Assembly: GCA_964529175.1 (NCBI GenBank)
Contig: CAZGVO010000002.1
Location: 248,001-312,000, forward strand
Source: JAAFJM01 sp964529175
GTDB taxonomy: Bacteria; Bacteroidota; Bacteroidia; UKL13-3
Direction: 5' to 3'
Length of the DNA stretch: 64,000 nucleotides
In this document: positions 8,679-16,924 of the stretch, piece by piece
Numbering within the stretch: position 1 is the first letter of the stretch
Layout: every line of letters begins with the position of its first letter
Position numbers and translations under genes: made by a program
The notes under the pieces: generated by a model
Database searches by the model: none
What the model was told of the DNA's origin: nothing
What the model saw: only the letters and a program-made list of their open reading frames with translations

Positions 8679-11156
8679 CTAAACTGTAGCTGGCTTCACT
8701 TCAATAATTTCCATGTTAACTGGATTGTTTACTTTTTCGTCAAGTAAAGCAAAATCAACTACTTCTAACATGTTTTTTACATAATGGAATGTAATATCAG
8801 TTAAATAGCTTTTGTTAATTTCTTCCACATCTTTTCTATTGGCTTCGCAAAGCAAAATGGTGTTAATGCCAGCGCGTTTGGCTGCTAATATTTTTTCTTT
8901 AACTCCGCCTATTGGCAATACTTTTCCGCGTAAAGTAATTTCGCCTGTCATGGCCAATTGAGGTTTTACTTTACGTTGCGTAAACAAACTTGCCAAAGAG
9001 GTAAGCATAGTAACACCAGCAGATGGTCCATCTTTTGGAACCGCACCTGCAGGTACATGTATATGTACATCAAATTGATTAAACACTTTTGGGTTAATGC
9101 CCAAATAATCGCAATGTGCTTTTAAAAATGTTAATGCTGTTAATGCCGACTCTTTCATTACATCGCCAAGCTGACCTGTAAGTTGCAGTTTTCCATTGCC
9201 TTGCGTAAGGCTACTTTCTATAAATAAAATTTCGCCACCCACGCTTGTCCAAGCCAATCCAGTAACCACACCGGCTACATCATTGCCTTGGTACATTTCT
9301 TTTTCACCACGTTCTACTCCTAAAATGATTTGTAAATCGGCTACAGAAAAAGTTTTTTTGTTCTTTTTAAACATTACTTTTTGCATAGCCACATGTCGTG
9401 CCACTGCTGCAATTTGTTTCTCTAATCCACGTACACCACTTTCGCGTGTGTATCCATCTATAATTTTTTCTAAAACTTCATTGCTAATGGTAAAACTATT
9501 TTCTTTTAAACCGTGGTTTTTTTCTTGTTTTGGAATCAAATACTTTTTAGCAATTTCAATTTTTTCTTCCAACGTATAACCGTTAATTTCAATAATTTCC
9601 ATTCTATCTAACAAGGCAGGTTGAATGGCATCCAAATTATTAGCAGTAGCTATAAACATGACGTTCGAAAGGTCGTAATCTATTTCTATAAAGTTATCGT
9701 AAAAAGTACCATTTTGCTCAGGGTCAAGCACTTCTAATAATGCACTTGATGGGTCACCTCTAAAACTGGTTTGTATTTTATCAATTTCATCTAATACAAA
9801 AACCGGGTTATTACTTTTTACCTTTTTTAGATTTTGAATAATACGTCCAGGCATAGCACCAATGTATGTTCTGCGGTGTCCGCGTACTTCGCTTTCATCG
9901 TGCAAACCTCCTAAAGCTATACGAGCATATTTTCTATCTAACGCCTTAGCTATTGATTTACCCAAACTAGTTTTACCCACGCCCGGAGGGCCATATAAAC
10001 ACAAAATTGGGCTTTTCATATCGCCTTTTAATTTTAAAACGGCCAAATATTCTAAAATACGTTTTTTAACTTTTTCTAGTCCAAAATGGTCTTCGTTTAA
10101 TATCTCTTCAGCGCGTTTTAAATCAAAATTATCAACTGTTACCTCGCTCCAAGGCAAGTCTAATAAGGTATTCAAGTAATTTATTTGAATACTGTAATCA
10201 GGAGCCATGGGGTTAATTCTGCGTAAACGCTCTACTTCTTTGTTAAAAGCTTCTTCTATTTCGGGTTTCCATTTTTTATCCTTACCCTTAGCCTTTATGG
10301 TTTCTATTTCCTGCTCAGGACTTTCAGAACCAAGCTCTTCGTTAATGGCTTTTATTTGCTGATGTAAGAAAAATTCGCGTTGCTGTTTATCCATATCGCC
10401 ACGAACTTTATCTTGAATTTTGTTTTTAAGTTTTAACAACTCCTTTTCGGCCATCATTTGCTCCACTAAAATGGCAGCCATTTTTCCAGCCGTATCGTTT
10501 TCGAGAATTTTTTGCTTAGCAGCAATATCGCTATTTAAATTAGTAGCTACCAATGCCATTAATAAAAACGGATTGTCAATTCGTTTTACACCATTGATTA
10601 AATCAGGCGAAAACGAACCTTGTAATTGCATCAAATCAGAAGCAACACTTTTTATGGTAGATAATAAATCCTTGGTTAAAGTATCTTTGCTATCATCAAT
10701 TTGTTCATTAATAGTAAAAGTTCCTTTTAAGTAAGGCTCAGTAGTTTCAACCGATTTTAAAGTAATTTGCTTTACGCCTTGCAAAAACACAGTTTCCTGA
10801 TTATTAGGCAATTTAATAATACGCAAAACTTTAGCTAAAGTTCCGGTAGTATATAAATCGTCCATAGTTGGCTCTTCAGCGTTTACATTTTTTTGCGCCA
10901 CAACTAAAATAAACGATTTGTTCTTTTTAGCTTCTTTAATTAATTTGTTAGATTTTACCCTACCAATGCTAACAGGCAAAGCCATCATTGGAAACAATAC
11001 TGTATTGCGTAGTGGCAAAATTGGCAGCACTTCGGGCAAATCTTCCACCTTTAAATCCAAATCTTTATCGTTTAAGTTAATTGGAATGGTTTCAAAATTC
11101 GCATCATCGTTTTCTGTCCACTCTTCAAACATCACATCATCAGCCATATCTATCAT
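8679..11156 (-). CDS. lon: ATP-dependent protease Lon
   Basis: Cytoplasmic AAA+ serine protease that degrades misfolded and short-lived regulatory proteins. The N-terminal substrate domain begins at LPILPLRNTVLFPMM (residue 44). Walker A is GPPGVGKT (389-396), and Walker B is VFVLDEIDK (about 450). The C-terminal protease domain has Ser712 in KDGPSAG and Lys753 in GGVKEK, which is the Ser-Lys dyad. The length of 825 residues is normal. The first ATG at 11156 is used; the next in-frame ATG, three codons later, is also possible. It has its own promoter and terminator, so it is likely a single-gene unit. Confidence 0.97.
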   Translation of the reverse strand: MIDMADDVMFEEWTENDDANFETIPINLNDKDLDLKVEDLPEVLPILPLRNTVLFPMMALPVSIGRVKSNKLIKEAKKNKSFILVVAQKNVNAEEPTMDDLYTTGTLAKVLRIIKLPNNQETVFLQGVKQITLKSVETTEPYLKGTFTINEQIDDSKDTLTKDLLSTIKSVASDLMQLQGSFSPDLINGVKRIDNPFLLMALVATNLNSDIAAKQKILENDTAGKMAAILVEQMMAEKELLKLKNKIQDKVRGDMDKQQREFFLHQQIKAINEELGSESPEQEIETIKAKGKDKKWKPEIEEAFNKEVERLRRINPMAPDYSIQINYLNTLLDLPWSEVTVDNFDLKRAEEILNEDHFGLEKVKKRILEYLAVLKLKGDMKSPILCLYGPPGVGKTSLGKSIAKALDRKYARIALGGLHDESEVRGHRRTYIGAMPGRIIQNLKKVKSNNPVFVLDEIDKIQTSFRGDPSSALLEVLDPEQNGTFYDNFIEIDYDLSNVMFIATANNLDAIQPALLDRMEIIEINGYTLEEKIEIAKKYLIPKQEKNHGLKENSFTISNEVLEKIIDGYTRESGVRGLEKQIAAVARHVAMQKVMFKKNKKTFSVADLQIILGVERGEKEMYQGNDVAGVVTGLAWTSVGGEILFIESSLTQGNGKLQLTGQLGDVMKESALTALTFLKAHCDYLGINPKVFNQFDVHIHVPAGAVPKDGPSAGVTMLTSLASLFTQRKVKPQLAMTGEITLRGKVLPIGGVKEKILAAKRAGINTILLCEANRKDVEEINKSYLTDITFHYVKNMLEVVDFALLDEKVNNPVNMEIIEVKPATV

Positions 11157-11181
11157 TTATAAATGTTTTTTGTAATCGTAA

Positions 11182-11212
11182 AAATAGTAATATTGACAAT
11201 ATAAATGCCAAA
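11182..11212 (-). promoter_or_regulatory. Predicted promoter of lon
   Basis: On the minus strand a TTTG (11209-11212) is separated by exactly 19 bases from TACTATTT (11182-11189), close to the TAnnTTTG consensus. The start codon at 11156 is about 25 bases downstream. Confidence 0.5.
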
Positions 11213-11426
11213 TATTGTTGCAGGTTTCTTTTTGTTGAGAGTTACAGGTTATTGGGTTGTGAGTTTACAAGTTGCAGGTTAAGAATTTTTTATTGCGGGT
11301 TTTCGAGTTTCGAATTTAGATTTTCCAACTCCCAACTCTCATTTCTCAACTCCCAATTCCTATCTCTCACTTTTCCCAAATCCTACCTCAAAAATCACAA
11401 ATCAAAAGATGTTATTAAAAAAACAA
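11213..11426. repeat. Lon/hydrolase intergenic stretch with degenerate low-complexity repeats
   Basis: The gap between the divergent lon and hydrolase genes holds no gene. It is filled with loosely repeated short phrases such as GAGTTTACAAGTTGCAGGTT and CCAACTCCCAACTCTCA. The CAACTCCCAACTCTCA theme returns at about 61850-61885. Similar word-like repeats appear in other gaps of the window (14140-14220, 34910-35040, 36360-36490). No stable structure was found. Confidence 0.55.
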
Positions 11427-11457
11427 TACCTTGCGGGCGTTAGTAATAATTAAGTTT

Positions 11458-12294
11458 TTGAAAAAAGTAGAAATAGAAAAGCAAATTCAAATTGCGTATA
11501 CCGAAACAGGAAGTGGCTCAAAAACATTGGTTTTTATTCACGGATTGGCCAATTTTAAAGGTGTTTGGCAAAGTAATATAGCTGAGCTGAGCAAAACCTA
11601 CCGTTGTATTGCCATTGATTTGCCAGGAAACGGACACTCCAGCAACGGTGATTATAAATACAGTATGTTTTTTTATGCTGAATGTGTGAAACAATTTATT
11701 GATAAATTGCACTTAACCGATGTGGTTTTGGTAGGGCATAGCATGGGAGGCCAAGTGGCATTGGTGCTTTCGTTGCGTTATCCTCATTTGGTAAATAAAT
11801 TGGTTTTAGTAGCCGCAAGCGGATTAGAATATTTTACCGAATTTGACAAAATGATGATTAACAATAGCATGCAGTTTGGGCAATTGTTTTCAACCAACGA
11901 ACAAAACTTAGAAAGTGCTATTCATAGCAGTTTTTATAATTTTGATAAATTGATTATCAAAAACTTGGTAAAAGATGCCAAAGAATTTATTCCAATTCAC
12001 TCAAGCGTAAAGTGGCAACGCATGGTAAAAGAATCTATTTCGGCTATGTTAAATGAGCAAGTGCAGCAGTTTTTGCCAAGTTTAACCATGCCAACACTTA
12101 TTATTTTTGGCGATAACGATGCCATGATTCCTAATAAATTATTGCATCCAACCGAGAGTATTCAAAGCATAGCTAAAAAAGCAAATGCTTTAATAACCAA
12201 TAGTTTAGTTAAGATTATAAAAAACGCAGGTCATTTTGTACAAATAGAAAAAAGTACAGAAGTAAACGCAACCATTGAAGATTTTTTGGGATAA
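11458..12294 (+). CDS. Alpha/beta-fold hydrolase
   Basis: A cytoplasmic alpha/beta hydrolase of 278 residues. It has the oxyanion phrase VFIHGLANFKGVW, the nucleophile elbow GHSMGG, the acid region FGDNDAMIP and the final His in NAGHFVQIEK, so the triad is complete. The substrate is unknown. The frame is open from a TTG at 11431, but the TTG at 11458 (MKKVEIEKQ) is preferred because a -7-like element TACCTTGC (11427-11434) places the likely transcription start between the two. No ATG is available near the N-terminus. Confidence 0.85.
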   Translation: MKKVEIEKQIQIAYTETGSGSKTLVFIHGLANFKGVWQSNIAELSKTYRCIAIDLPGNGHSSNGDYKYSMFFYAECVKQFIDKLHLTDVVLVGHSMGGQVALVLSLRYPHLVNKLVLVAASGLEYFTEFDKMMINNSMQFGQLFSTNEQNLESAIHSSFYNFDKLIIKNLVKDAKEFIPIHSSVKWQRMVKESISAMLNEQVQQFLPSLTMPTLIIFGDNDAMIPNKLLHPTESIQSIAKKANALITNSLVKIIKNAGHFVQIEKSTEVNATIEDFLG

Positions 12295-12311
12295 ATGTGG
12301 AGTTAAGTATT

Positions 12312-12319
12312 TATATTTG
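12312..12319 (+). promoter_or_regulatory. -7 promoter element for the secreted LRR-like gene
   Basis: TATATTTG matches the Bacteroidota consensus TAnnTTTG exactly and lies 16 bases before the ATG. A well-spaced -33 TTG is not obvious (a TTTG is 23 bases away). Confidence 0.45.
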
Positions 12320-12335
12320 AGTTCATTTTACCATT

Positions 12336-14126
12336 ATGAAGTTACTTTTATCTATTTTACTGTTTTTGGTTGCATTCAACAAAGTTTATGCTCAATTAGG
12401 CAGGTATCGTTGCGATAGTTTGATAATTGAAAATCATTATAAAGAAAAACATTGGGCTTATCCTAATTACTTTAACAAAGATTTATTTTATCCTAGTTAT
12501 AATAATACTTATCATTATACGTGGTTCAATATTGAACAAGTAGATGAATTAAAATGGAAGAATAAAAAGGATACAATTAATTTTTATTATTGCAATCATC
12601 CACAATGCCCAATTCCAATTAAAACAACCGATTTAACTATAGAATTAGGAGAAAATGATACCCCTTTTTTATATTTAAGTAACAATAAAAATATTGTAAA
12701 TATTTATGTTGAGGATGATTATCGTGATACCATTTTTTTATTTAATTTGTTTAATGAACTAGCTCAATTAGAAAATTTAAAAACGTTAGAAATTCTAATT
12801 ACTAGACGATTTAGTCTTCCTACCAACATTAAAAAGCTAAAACAATTAGAGGCAATCAATATAAATACTGATTATAGAAATAAAACAGGTATGGATTTGC
12901 GGAATTTTGATACAATCTATTTTAATGAAAAAAAAATAACTAGAGAGTATGATTTTTATAAAAAGAAAGACTATCTAAAAAGCTACTTTATTTTTAAACC
13001 ATTAGATGAATTATATGAATTAGAGAATTTGAAATATCTTACCATTTCAACATGGGGCAGTTTAGACATTAATCAATACAATTTAGCAAAACTCAAAAAA
13101 CTAGAAATAATTTCACTTGCAGCAGATTCTATCTATTATTTAAAGAATGATTTGTTTTCCAAAAACAACATTCAACACATCAATTTATTATGGAATAAAC
13201 CAGGATACATAGAACAACAAGAGTATAAAAGTAAAAAAATAATTTACTATAATAGTATACCCACATGCCTACTGAGTGCTAACCATAGCTTAAAATCATT
13301 TAATTGTAATTTCTTGAAAATTACCGATAATCTTTCAGATTTGTGTAAATTAACACATTTAGAATTTTTACAGACCAACATTTTAGATTTAAAAACTCCT
13401 CGTTATTTTGATGGTTATTATCATTTTGATAACTTGAAAGAACTTACCTTTTATTCTCCCGAAGACTTTCCGTATCCAATTTATAAAGGGAAAATAAGCA
13501 GAGGTTTTTTTTCAAATTTTTGGTTTTTGAATTTAAACAAACTGACTTTCATAGGAAAATTCCCCCAAAAACCTCATTTTTTAAGAAGGATGTTTTTATC
13601 AAATTCCAAAATAAAGGATATTGAATTAGTTGAGTTTGAAGGAAATTTCCTTCAATTTTTGGAGTGGAGCAAAATGTATAAGGACATCAATTTAAAAATA
13701 ATAAGCACCGATATCAATAAATTATATGAATCTGTTGAAAGAGGCTCTTTGTGGTATATTCCAAAATTCAATAAAATTAGCTTTTTATACGATGATTTGA
13801 TTGATTGTAAAATAGAAAATCTTATTAGAATAAAATGTGATACTTTAGAGATAACTTATTACGAAAGTGAAACATATAATGAAAATCGGAATGGAAATAT
13901 CATTCCTCATCCTTTTGAATGGAAAAGACCTTTGGTTTGGGACGAGCTAAGTAAAAAAGCTGAGAATGGTAAGGATAAAAAAATACCAAGCTTTTGGGTT
14001 GAAACTTTAAAACAGTTACCCAATGTTAAAACAGTTATATTTAAAAGGGCTGAACGCAAATACTCAATAAATTACAGATATTATTATGAGCCTTATAATT
14101 GGAAAGAACACAATTTTGACAAATAA
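12336..14126 (+). CDS. Secreted leucine-rich-repeat-like hypothetical protein
   Basis: A 596-residue protein with a clear signal peptide (ends KVYAQ). The body has irregular leucine-rich repeat-like segments, for example LAQLENLKTLEIL, IKKLKQLEAININ, LYELENLKYLTIS, LAKLKKLEIISL and LCKLTHLEFLQTN. These are spaced more loosely than in a classical LRR and interrupted by aromatic, Asn-rich inserts. No type IX sorting tail is visible at the C-terminus, which ends NWKEHNFDK. A perfect -7 element (TATATTTG, 12312-12319) lies 16 bases before the ATG. The function is unknown; a protein-binding surface role is an inference from the repeats. Confidence 0.65.
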   Translation: MKLLLSILLFLVAFNKVYAQLGRYRCDSLIIENHYKEKHWAYPNYFNKDLFYPSYNNTYHYTWFNIEQVDELKWKNKKDTINFYYCNHPQCPIPIKTTDLTIELGENDTPFLYLSNNKNIVNIYVEDDYRDTIFLFNLFNELAQLENLKTLEILITRRFSLPTNIKKLKQLEAININTDYRNKTGMDLRNFDTIYFNEKKITREYDFYKKKDYLKSYFIFKPLDELYELENLKYLTISTWGSLDINQYNLAKLKKLEIISLAADSIYYLKNDLFSKNNIQHINLLWNKPGYIEQQEYKSKKIIYYNSIPTCLLSANHSLKSFNCNFLKITDNLSDLCKLTHLEFLQTNILDLKTPRYFDGYYHFDNLKELTFYSPEDFPYPIYKGKISRGFFSNFWFLNLNKLTFIGKFPQKPHFLRRMFLSNSKIKDIELVEFEGNFLQFLEWSKMYKDINLKIISTDINKLYESVERGSLWYIPKFNKISFLYDDLIDCKIENLIRIKCDTLEITYYESETYNENRNGNIIPHPFEWKRPLVWDELSKKAENGKDKKIPSFWVETLKQLPNVKTVIFKRAERKYSINYRYYYEPYNWKEHNFDK

Positions 14127-14235
14127 AATCAGTTTTCTAAATCCCAAAATGCCCAAAATTCGAAAAGAACAACCATCTACCCATAACTAAGTACTAAGAA
14201 CTAGGTACTAAAAACTAAAAAAAACAAGGCAAGTA

Positions 14236-14266
14236 TTTGTAATTAAATAAGTTTACTTTATATTCG
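14236..14266 (+). promoter_or_regulatory. Predicted promoter of rplU-rpmA
   Basis: TTTG at 14236-14239, then 19 bases, then TATATTCG (14259-14266), one mismatch from TAnnTTTG. This is the classical Bacteroidota housekeeping spacing. The rplU ATG is 31 bases downstream. Confidence 0.6.
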
Positions 14267-14297
14267 CAGCCCTTAAAATTAAATAAATATAAAAATC

Positions 14298-14609
14298 ATG
14301 TATGCAATCGTAGAAATTGCTGGCCAACAATTTAAAGTTGAAAAAGACCAGAAAGTGTATGTACACCGCTTACAACACGAAGAAGGCGCCAGTGTTCAAT
14401 TCGACAAGGTAATGCTATTAGATAATGGTAGCAATGTAACCGTAGGTTTGCCAACCGTAGCTGGCGCAACTGTAAAAGCTAAAGTTTTATCGCACTTAAA
14501 AGGTGATAAAGTTATTGTTTTTAAGAAAAAACGCAGAAAAGGATACAGAAAATTCAATGGCCATCGCCAATGTTTCACTCAAATTCAAATTGAAGCTATA
14601 AACGCTTAA
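14298..14609 (+). CDS. rplU: 50S ribosomal protein L21
   Basis: Binds 23S rRNA in the large ribosomal subunit. The 103-residue sequence has the family start MYAIVEIAGQQFKVEKDQ, the central VLSHLKGDKVIVFKKKRRKG and the YRKFNGHRQ...TQIQIEAI ending. Length and motifs are standard. The gene is first in a two-gene operon with rpmA, 33 bases apart, with a predicted promoter upstream and a strong terminator after rpmA. Confidence 0.98.
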   Translation: MYAIVEIAGQQFKVEKDQKVYVHRLQHEEGASVQFDKVMLLDNGSNVTVGLPTVAGATVKAKVLSHLKGDKVIVFKKKRRKGYRKFNGHRQCFTQIQIEAINA

Positions 14610-14642
14610 TTTATTGTTTAACTAAAAAAAAATTAAAATACC

Positions 14643-14924
14643 ATGGCTCACAAGAAAGGTGTCGGAAGTTCGAAAAACGGTAGAGAATCGCATAGTAAAC
14701 GTTTAGGCGTTAAAATTTTTGGTGGACAACGCGCTGATGCTGGTAATATCATTATCCGTCAACGTGGAACTAAACATCACCCAGGCGATAATGTTGGAAT
14801 TGGAAAAGACCATACATTATTTGCTTTAATTGATGGAACAGTTGTTTTCCGCAAAAAAGCGAACGATCGTAGTTATGTATCAGTATTACCTTTAGCTCCT
14901 AAAGCTGAAACTGCTGAAGCATAA
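14643..14924 (+). CDS. rpmA: 50S ribosomal protein L27
   Basis: Large-subunit protein whose N-terminus reaches the peptidyl-transferase centre. The sequence starts MAHKKGVGSSKNGRESHSKR and contains IIIRQRGTKHHPGDNVGIG and TLFALIDGTVVF, which are all hallmarks. It has 93 residues, with a short alanine/glutamate tail. It starts directly with MAHKKG and has no N-terminal extension of the type cleaved in Firmicutes. It is paired with rplU, as in most bacteria. Confidence 0.98.
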   Translation: MAHKKGVGSSKNGRESHSKRLGVKIFGGQRADAGNIIIRQRGTKHHPGDNVGIGKDHTLFALIDGTVVFRKKANDRSYVSVLPLAPKAETAEA

Positions 14925-14943
14925 TTTAAAAAATTATTTCAAT

Positions 14944-14981
14944 AAAAAAGCCCGATTTCAATATTGATATCGGGCTTTTTT
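14944..14981. terminator. Bidirectional terminator between rpmA and the Hpt gene
   Basis: A 13-bp perfect stem (14944-14956 with 14969-14981) with A-run and T-run flanks can work on both strands. It sits 20 bases after rpmA and 23 bases after the end of the convergent Hpt gene. Confidence 0.9.
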
Positions 14982-15003
14982 GTGCTTTAAACTTTTTATG
15001 TAA

Positions 15004-15348
15004 TTACATGGTTGCTAATAAAGCGTGTATATCGTTGGTTAAATCACCAATTTTTACTTTTACCTCATTAATCATATTAGGAATATTTTCAATATTGCTG
15101 CGTGTTTTACCGCTATTTTCTATGGCTTTTACTTTGTCAAATAATTCGCTAGCGCCAATCATTTGAATGGGTGCTTTCATTTTATGTGCTAATTGGCCTA
15201 TTCCTTCGTAATTGCCTGCAGCTAAAAGTTGGTCAAACTCATTAACTTCAATGGCAGTAGTATTTACAAATAGGTCTAGCATTTCCTTTATAAACGAATT
15301 ATCGCCACCCGAAATTTCATTTAAATATGTTAAGTCAATATTGTTCAT
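15004..15348 (-). CDS. Hpt-domain phosphotransfer protein
   Basis: A single-domain histidine phosphotransfer protein of 114 residues. The motif AHKMKAPIQMIGA contains the phosphorylatable His55 in the HxxKx pattern of Hpt domains, followed by a helix ending in LFDKVKAIE. Such proteins relay phosphate between a hybrid sensor kinase and a response regulator in the cytoplasm. No kinase or regulator gene is next to it, so it is an orphan whose partners lie elsewhere. It is convergent with rpmA and divergent from the NlpC/P60 gene. Confidence 0.85.
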   Translation of the reverse strand: MNNIDLTYLNEISGGDNSFIKEMLDLFVNTTAIEVNEFDQLLAAGNYEGIGQLAHKMKAPIQMIGASELFDKVKAIENSGKTRSNIENIPNMINEVKVKIGDLTNDIHALLATM

Positions 15349-15402
15349 CTTTTTATTTAGCTTTGACGCAAATAAACAATAAAATTTAAGTTTTCAAAAA
15401 TA

Positions 15403-16146
15403 ATGTTTGGCATAAGTTTACTCCCCATCATTCCATTAAGAGGCGAACCTAGTAGCAAAAGCGAAATGGTTAGTCAATTGCTATTTGGCGAAAAATATAA
15501 AGTATTGCATGTGCAGCCCAATTGGCTAAAAATTGAAACCATTGACGATAATTATATTGGTTGGATTAACGATACCCAAGATCATTTAATTACCGAATCC
15601 GAATGGAATAATTTACATAATGCCAAAGTGGTAACTCGCTTTCCTTTTGTTCAAATTAAGGTAAATAATGTACCAATGTTTATTAGCACAGGCAGTAAAA
15701 TTTATCCTAAAGAAAATTTTATTATTGATAGCTATTCGTTTGATTTTGAAGAATTTGAAGATAATAAAAATTTGGAGCAAACGGCTTTGCAATATTTAAA
15801 TACTCCTTATTTGTGGGGTGGCAAGTCGCCTTGGGGAATTGATTGTAGCGGCTTTACGCAAACAGTTTTTAACCAAATAGGTATTGCCATCAAACGCGAT
15901 GCTTATCAACAAGCTGAACAAGGCACACTTTTGGGTTTTTTAGCTGAAGCGCAACTTGGCGATTTGGCTTTTTTTGACAATGAGGAAGGTAAAATTACCC
16001 ATGTTGGAATTATGCTGAACAACGAAACCATTATTCATGCAAGTGGTAAAGTTAGGATTGATAAAATGGATAATTATGGCATTTTAAATAGCGATACCAA
16101 AAAATACAGCCATAAATTGAGGTTTATCAAAAGAATAAAAATTTAA
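15403..16146 (+). CDS. NlpC/P60-family peptidoglycan hydrolase (C40) with SH3 domain
   Basis: Cleaves peptide stems of peptidoglycan. The N-terminal third carries an SH3-like fold (IPLRGEPSSKSEMVSQLLFG, VLHVQPNWLKIE, YIGWIND). The C-terminal third is NlpC/P60, with catalytic Cys148 in GIDCSGF, His200 in THVGIM and a further polar residue in IIHASG. The domain also has the typical YLWGGKSPWGIDCSG stretch. No signal peptide is visible at the chosen ATG, which is odd for a wall hydrolase; many Bacteroidota homologues of this size look the same. The length is 247 residues. Confidence 0.88.
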   Translation: MFGISLLPIIPLRGEPSSKSEMVSQLLFGEKYKVLHVQPNWLKIETIDDNYIGWINDTQDHLITESEWNNLHNAKVVTRFPFVQIKVNNVPMFISTGSKIYPKENFIIDSYSFDFEEFEDNKNLEQTALQYLNTPYLWGGKSPWGIDCSGFTQTVFNQIGIAIKRDAYQQAEQGTLLGFLAEAQLGDLAFFDNEEGKITHVGIMLNNETIIHASGKVRIDKMDNYGILNSDTKKYSHKLRFIKRIKI

Positions 16147-16211
16147 TGTCAGTCCTTTCAAAACATTTTTTTAGTATTGCAGTTTAAAAATTATAACAAA
16201 CAAAATATAAC

Positions 16212-16685
16212 ATGACACTACAAAAAGGAGATAAAGCACCTTCGTTTTCATTATTAAATACTGAAAAAAAAGAAGTTAAATTAGAAGATTTTAAAGGTAA
16301 AAACTTAGTGGTACACTTTTTTCCATTAGCTTTTACAGGCGTTTGCACAGCACAATTATGCACAGTGCGTGATGCCATTACTATGTATAAAAACGATAAA
16401 GCTGATGTAGTAGCTATTTCGGTTGATTCATTATTTGTATTAGATAAATTTAAAACTGAACAAAATTTATCATTCGATTTGTTGTCGGATTTTAACAAAA
16501 CAACTTCGGCTGCTTATGGCGCATTGTACGAAACTTTCCCTGCTTTTGGTATGCAAGGTGTTTCAAAACGCTCAGCTTTTGTAATTGATAAAGAAGGTGT
16601 TATTCAATATGCTGAAGTATTAGCTAGTCCTGGCGATTTGCCTAATTTTGAAGCTATTAACGCTACATTAGCTGAATTGAACTAA
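16212..16685 (+). CDS. Peroxiredoxin (AhpC/TSA family)
   Basis: Thiol peroxidase that reduces H2O2 and organic hydroperoxides in the cytoplasm. The active-site phrase is PLAFTGVCTAQLC, with peroxidatic Cys45 in the PxxxTxxC context and a second cysteine five residues later (C-x4-C), the arrangement seen in BCP/PrxQ-type enzymes. The 157-residue length fits. The rest reads as a thioredoxin fold (FSLLNTEKKEVKLEDFKGKN). It stands alone, with a strong terminator 20 bases after the stop. Subfamily assignment (BCP versus AhpE-like) is uncertain. Confidence 0.9.
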   Translation: MTLQKGDKAPSFSLLNTEKKEVKLEDFKGKNLVVHFFPLAFTGVCTAQLCTVRDAITMYKNDKADVVAISVDSLFVLDKFKTEQNLSFDLLSDFNKTTSAAYGALYETFPAFGMQGVSKRSAFVIDKEGVIQYAEVLASPGDLPNFEAINATLAELN

Positions 16686-16705
16686 TTTATTTAGTTAGTT
16701 AACAA

Positions 16706-16743
16706 TAAAAAAACGCAAGTACCAAAAGTGCTTGCGTTTTTTG
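16706..16743 (+). terminator. Terminator after the peroxiredoxin gene
   Basis: A 9-bp stem built from CGCAAGTAC and GTGCTTGCG, with A-run before and T-run after, beginning about 20 bases after the stop codon. The A and T flanks would let it act on both strands. Confidence 0.88.
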
Positions 16744-16758
16744 TTGTTAAATACCTTT

Positions 16759-16857
16759 AGTCATGCTGTAAGCATCTCCTTAGCTAATTTGATTACTTTC
16801 CTTTAGCGAGTTATCATATATTCTAGGAATCGCAAAAGGCGTAGATATGAAATGACT
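16759..16857. repeat. Degenerate REP-like palindromic element (copy 1)
   Basis: Left arm AGTCATGCTGTAAGCATCTC (from 16759) and right arm AAGGCGTAGATATGAAATGA (from 16836) are imperfect inverted repeats, about 50 bases apart. The left arm resembles the left arm of the element at 29041 (TCGTCATTCTGTAAGAATCT). It fills most of the gap between the peroxiredoxin and mtaB genes. Confidence 0.5.
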
Positions 16858-16924
16858 CCACGTTATTTTATATTGATTTTTTGACATTGCAAAAAAAAAT
16901 AATAAGTGAAATCAGTGGCAATTT

